From Acidobacteriota bacterium (lineage in GTDB: Bacteria > Acidobacteriota > Blastocatellia > RBC074), in assembly GCA_019639255.1 (NCBI GenBank), contig JAHBSF010000038.1, positions 1 to 48,918 on the forward strand: 48,918 bases of DNA, given 5' to 3'. How positions within the stretch are numbered: position 1 is the first letter of the stretch; every line of letters begins with the position of its first letter. Positions 45,339 through 48,918 of the stretch are shown here, piece by piece. A model generated the notes under the pieces. The model searched no databases and had not been told where the DNA came from. It saw only the letters and a list, made by a program, of their open reading frames with translations. The position numbers and the translations under genes were made by a program.

Positions 45339-46035
45339 CAATCGCCCTCGCATCCGCCGGTCGTATGTAATACGGCGATGCCGCCGCGGCTTCGCCGCTC
45401 ATCATGCGTGCACTGGCCAGCCGCGCCGCCGCCGCCGCCGTATCAGCCCGCTCGCAACGAATATCGGCGCCCGCAAGCGCCAATCTTTCGCTTAGCTGTT
45501 GCCCGATCCTTCCCGCCTTGGGCGTCATTCGCAATCCCTCACCAAGCAGGAGCCTTTCTGCGGTCGAATCGTCCAAAACCGAATCTTTCGACAGCGTTTC
45601 TACAACTCCACGCGTAATTTTCCGTAACCCGAAATAATGCTGTCCCCGCCCCGCCTCCAGGACTATTGCGATCTCACCCGCCACCCCGGCCGCATATGCC
45701 CATGCATCGAACGCACTCACTCCAACCAATTGCCGGCCGCAGGCGCGAGCCATACCGGAAAGCGAAGATATCCCTACCCTCAAACCAGTAAACCCGCCCG
45801 GCCCGGTAACGACGGAAAATATTTCGACCTGCCCGAACTCTATCCCGGCATCCGCAACGAGTTGTTGCAGCCCCTCGAACAAGGTATTTGAGTGCGGCCG
45901 TCCCCCATCGAAGCGCACGCAAGCAATTATCTCGCTGCCCCGCAGGATCGCCGCACCGCCCTCGGGCGATGAGGTGTCCACGCCGAGCGCAATCCGATGC
46001 CCGTACTGCCGGCCCTGCCATGCATTCTTGTTCAT
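45328..46035 (-). CDS. tsaB: tRNA threonylcarbamoyladenosine biosynthesis protein TsaB
   Basis: TsaB is the inactive ASKHA homologue that joins TsaD and TsaE in making t6A37 of tRNA. The sequence has IALGVDTSSPEGGAAI, VDGGRPHSNTLFEGLQQLV-like FDGGRPHSNTLFEG, and the hallmark SVVTGPGGFTGLRVGISSLSGMA. The C-terminal half is variable, as usual. It is 235 residues. It is divergent from mutS across a 190-nt gap and overlaps rimI by 11 nt. tsaD and tsaE are not in the window. Confidence 0.93.
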   Translation of the reverse strand: MNKNAWQGRQYGHRIALGVDTSSPEGGAAILRGSEIIACVRFDGGRPHSNTLFEGLQQLVADAGIEFGQVEIFSVVTGPGGFTGLRVGISSLSGMARACGRQLVGVSAFDAWAYAAGVAGEIAIVLEAGRGQHYFGLRKITRGVVETLSKDSVLDDSTAERLLLGEGLRMTPKAGRIGQQLSERLALAGADIRCERADTAAAAARLASARMMSGEAAAASPYYIRPADARAIDGK

Positions 46036-46227
46036 CTCCCGGATAATCGGCCGGAATCAGCCGGTTTGACAAGCCGTGCGGGTGCGTTTGACATCGGCAT
46101 TGGCCGTATATATAGTCGGCGCCGACCCTGTCGCCCGGCTATGGACGCGGGGCGATCCGACGCCGCCTCCGATCATCGACACGAGCCTCGGTCGATGCCG
46201 ACTTCATTTCAGGAGAAACTTTATTCG

Positions 46228-48876
46228 ATGTCCTCCTCCGATCGTCCCGGTCAACTCACGCCGATGCTGCGGCAATACTACGACATCAAACGCCGGCATC
46301 CCGGTACGCTTCTGTTTTTCAGGCTCGGTGATTTTTACGAGATGTTCTTCGATGATGCCGTGACCGGAGCGCGCGAACTCGAAATCACGCTCACGGCCCG
46401 GCACAAGGAAAAGGGCTCTCCAATTCCAATGTGCGGAGTTCCATATCACGCCGCCACCGGGTACATCGCAAAACTCGTTCGCAAGGGATACCGCGTAGCC
46501 GTATGCGAGCAGGTCGAAGATCCGGCGTCCGCTTCCAAACTTGTACGGCGCGAAGTCGTTCGCATCATTACACCCGGCACCGCCCTTGAATCCCAGATCC
46601 TCGACAATCGCCAGAATAATTACCTCGCATCCGTTTGCGGCTCGGGCGAGGCCATGGGTCTTGCCCTCGCAGATATTTCCACCGGTGATCTCCTCGCCGC
46701 CCAGTTCCGGCAATCCAATGCCCTCTCCATGATCCGAGAACAACTTTCCCTCTTTTCCCCAAGCGAAATCATTCTTCCCCGATCCTTACTCCCCCTTTTC
46801 TCTTCTAACGCTTTTTCTGCAGAATCGTTATCGGACGCCGGTTTGAGGCCATTAACGAGAGAAGGAGATGAGAGATTGGGGAGTCGCGGGAGTGAGGGGA
46901 TCGTGAGGGCCTCTCTCGACACGGCCGCGATCACGGACCTGGACGACTGGATATTCGGATTCGAACACGCGGAATCGGTGCTGCTGCAGGGTCTCGGCGT
47001 CACCACGCTCGACGGATTCGGACTCTCGGGGCTACCCTATGCAGTAGAGGCCGCCGGCGCCGCGCTTCATTACATTCAGGAAACCCAACGTTTGCCGGCC
47101 ACGCACTTCGCATCTATTAATATATTCACTTCACACGATTCACTCGTACTCGATCCGACGACAACCGTAAATCTGGAATTAACCTCATCGCTTGACGGAA
47201 AACCTGCCCTATCCCTGCTCGGAGTACTGGACCAAACCCTCACTGCAATGGGCGCACGCTTACTGCGCCAGCGCCTTTTGCGCCCTGTGGTGGACCTGGC
47301 GGAAATCAATGCGCGCCTCGACGCCGTAGAAGACCTGCTGAAATCTTCCATACGGCGCGACAGATTGCGCAAGCAACTGGAAGCCGTTGCGGATCTCGAA
47401 CGTCTAGCCGGACGCGTTTCGATGCAGCGCGCCAATGCGCGGGATCTTTCCGCACTCGGGCAATCCCTGGATCTTATTCCAACAATCGCCGAGCAAATCG
47501 GTCAATCGACCGCCGAACTGCTCGCATCTCTAAAAGCAGATCTCGACGATCTGCCCGACATACGCCAACTAATCACCGCTTCCATCGCCGACGACCCGCC
47601 TGCGGCAGCAAACGAAGCGGGAATGATTCGCGAAGGTTTCCATTCCGAGCTCGACCAACTGCGCGCACTCGCAAGAAACGGCAAAGGTTACATCGCATCG
47701 ATCGAAACCCGCGAACGCACGCGCACCGGAATTTCTTCGCTCAAAATAAAGTTCAACAACAATTTCGGATATTTCCTCGAAATCGGCAACGCACACCGCA
47801 ACCGCATTCCGGAAGATTACGAACGCAAGCAGACGCTCGTTAACGCCGAACGCTACACCACGCCGGAACTCAAGGAATATGAAACCCGCGTGCTCGGAGC
47901 CGAACAGCGAATCCTTGAACTTGAAACCGAAATATTCCGCGATATAAGAAACCGCATTGCGGTCGAGGTCCCGCGCCTGCTTTCGGTATCGCGAGCCGTC
48001 GCATCGATTGACGTGCTCTCAGCGCTCGCAGAAACCGCCGCTCGACGCGGCTTCACAAAGCCCGCAGTTCATACCGGCGACGCACTCGAAATCCGGGCGG
48101 GCCGCCACCCCGTAATAGAATCTTCGGTTGAACGCTTCGTTCCGAACGATGTCTCGATGAATAATTCAACGGACAGGCTGTTGATCATCACGGGACCGAA
48201 TATGGGCGGGAAATCCGTCTATCTCAAACAAACCGCCATCATCGTGCTGCTAGCCCATATGGGCAGTTTCGTTCCGGCCGAATCCGCGCAAGTCCCGCTT
48301 ACCGACAGGATCTTCACGCGCGTCGGAGCATCGGACAATCTTTCGCGCGGCAGATCTACATTCATGGTAGAGATGATCGAAACCGCAAACATCCTGAATA
48401 CCTCGACTCCTCGCAGCCTCATCCTGCTAGATGAAGTCGGGCGCGGCACTTCGACATTCGACGGATTGTCGCTTGCCTGGGCCATCGCCGAATACATACA
48501 CGATGATGCCATGCACGCTGCCAAAACAATGTTCGCTACCCACTACCACGAAATGACAGAACTTGCGAAACTCCGCCCGGGTGTTCGCAACTACCAGGTA
48601 GTGGTTTCCGAATCGGGCGGCGATATCGTCTTCCTGCGCCGGGTCGTGCCGGGAGCGGCGAGCAAGAGTTACGGCATCGAGGTAGCCCGCCTTGCAGGGC
48701 TTCCCCGCTCTGTCATAGACCGCGCGCGCGAGATTCTCGGCAACCTGGAACAAAACGAACTCGATCCGGCGGGCAGGCCGAAATTTGCGCGACATTTGAA
48801 GAAACCGAGCAAGCTGCTCAATCAGCCTTCACTGCTCGACCTCGTAGACGACGGCCAATCCGAAGAGGAGAGATAA
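46228..48876 (+). CDS. mutS: DNA mismatch repair protein MutS
   Basis: Mismatch-recognition ATPase. The N-terminal domain has LTPMLRQYYDIKRRHPGTLLFFRLGDFYEMFFDDA (the Phe-x-Glu mismatch motif corresponds to the GDFYEMF block). The clamp has FNNNFGYFLEI. The ATPase has Walker A TGPNMGGKSVYLKQT, DNLSRGRSTFMVEM, Walker B LILLDEVGRGTSTFDG, and ATHYHEMTEL. It is 882 residues from ATG 46228; AGGAG is about 11 nt upstream, and the frame extends further. Around residues 190-240 a variable linker contains an apparently inserted segment with the TTATCGGACGC word (46828). The last codons and TAA stop come from repeat R8. Confidence 0.96.
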   Translation: MSSSDRPGQLTPMLRQYYDIKRRHPGTLLFFRLGDFYEMFFDDAVTGARELEITLTARHKEKGSPIPMCGVPYHAATGYIAKLVRKGYRVAVCEQVEDPASASKLVRREVVRIITPGTALESQILDNRQNNYLASVCGSGEAMGLALADISTGDLLAAQFRQSNALSMIREQLSLFSPSEIILPRSLLPLFSSNAFSAESLSDAGLRPLTREGDERLGSRGSEGIVRASLDTAAITDLDDWIFGFEHAESVLLQGLGVTTLDGFGLSGLPYAVEAAGAALHYIQETQRLPATHFASINIFTSHDSLVLDPTTTVNLELTSSLDGKPALSLLGVLDQTLTAMGARLLRQRLLRPVVDLAEINARLDAVEDLLKSSIRRDRLRKQLEAVADLERLAGRVSMQRANARDLSALGQSLDLIPTIAEQIGQSTAELLASLKADLDDLPDIRQLITASIADDPPAAANEAGMIREGFHSELDQLRALARNGKGYIASIETRERTRTGISSLKIKFNNNFGYFLEIGNAHRNRIPEDYERKQTLVNAERYTTPELKEYETRVLGAEQRILELETEIFRDIRNRIAVEVPRLLSVSRAVASIDVLSALAETAARRGFTKPAVHTGDALEIRAGRHPVIESSVERFVPNDVSMNNSTDRLLIITGPNMGGKSVYLKQTAIIVLLAHMGSFVPAESAQVPLTDRIFTRVGASDNLSRGRSTFMVEMIETANILNTSTPRSLILLDEVGRGTSTFDGLSLAWAIAEYIHDDAMHAAKTMFATHYHEMTELAKLRPGVRNYQVVVSESGGDIVFLRRVVPGAASKSYGIEVARLAGLPRSVIDRAREILGNLEQNELDPAGRPKFARHLKKPSKLLNQPSLLDLVDDGQSEEER

Positions 48877-48918
48877 CGGAACAAACGAAATAAAAACGGA
48901 AATAACGGAACAGCTGAA
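48867..48918. repeat. Palindromic intergenic repeat, copy R8 (left arm only)
   Basis: The left arm GAGAGATAACGGAACAAACG continues with GAAATAAAAACGG and ends, cut by the window edge, in the loop region CAGCTGAA. Its TAA (48874-48876) is the mutS stop codon. Confidence 0.85.

Overview
The window is an ordinary-looking chromosomal segment of a Gram-negative (diderm) bacterium of moderately high GC. Outer-membrane biology is shown by LpxD, an LptF/LptG-type permease and PssA/Psd. The gene content (DUF4159 protein, OpcA-Zwf-Gnd set, seven-iron Thermus-type ferredoxin, myo-inositol-phosphate synthase, divergent ParB, single-chain LptF/G) makes me favour Acidobacteriota or a neighbouring deep lineage. 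That is inference from family resemblance only. No phage, integrase of a mobile island, transposase or CRISPR array was seen; XerD is a housekeeping-type recombinase.

Layout. 0.1-2.5 kb: SpoIID-like protein, a small unknown ORF, DUF4159 protein. 2.7-5.2 kb (minus): OmpR-type response regulator and membrane histidine kinase, with a phased TTTAC array upstream. 5.5-8.5 kb: a degenerate sigma54-activator-like protein, inositol-phosphate synthase (minus), ferredoxin. 8.7-11.9 kb: pgk, a tyrosine-phosphatase-like gene, tpiA, secG, tRNA-Leu(GAG) and a strong terminator. 12-19 kb (minus): glucokinase, then solute-binding lipoprotein-gnd-zwf-opcA (oxidative pentose phosphate pathway). 19.1-20.8 kb (minus): ECF sigma factor, zinc-finger anti-sigma factor, CpxP-like protein. 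21.1-22.2 kb: three 17-bp iterons, an XRE regulator and an ImmA/IrrE-like protein. 22.3-24.6 kb: fused LptF/LptG. 24.7-28.3 kb (minus): xerD, metK, ahcY. 28.4-30.1 kb: lpxD and an unknown protein. 30.2-35.6 kb (minus): recN, miaB, DUF151 nuclease, parA, parB. 35.7-36.6 kb: coiled-coil exported protein, ssb. 36.6-46 kb (minus): tsaB, rimI, ydcH, psd-pssA, guaA, dnaE, accA. 46.2 kb to the end: mutS.

The most unusual content is non-coding. (1) Eight copies, two of them cut by the window edges, of a roughly 100-bp palindromic element sit mostly at gene 3' ends. Outer arms read GAGATAACGGAACAAACG, several copies carry paired base changes that keep the arms complementary, two copies are perfect inverted repeats of 44 and 50 bp per arm, and two copies supply the stop codon of the adjacent gene. 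(2) A 16-bp palindrome, TGTCGGCGCGCCGACA, occurs perfectly inside parB and at the centre of a 56-bp perfect palindrome between ssb and accA, and with one mismatch between two convergent genes at 2.5 kb. It is a candidate non-canonical parS site for the divergent ParB encoded here. (3) An 11-mer, TTATCRGACKC, occurs eight times, five of them 29-77 nt upstream of gene starts, four of which are envelope or lipid genes. (4) Three 17-bp iterons precede the XRE/ImmA-type pair, whose metalloprotease motif lacks the first histidine.

Functionally the window joins lower glycolysis and pentose phosphate enzymes, the SAM cycle (metK, ahcY), envelope lipid synthesis (lpxD, lptFG, psd, pssA, accA, ino1), chromosome maintenance (parAB, xerD, recN, mutS, ssb, dnaE) and several regulatory modules.
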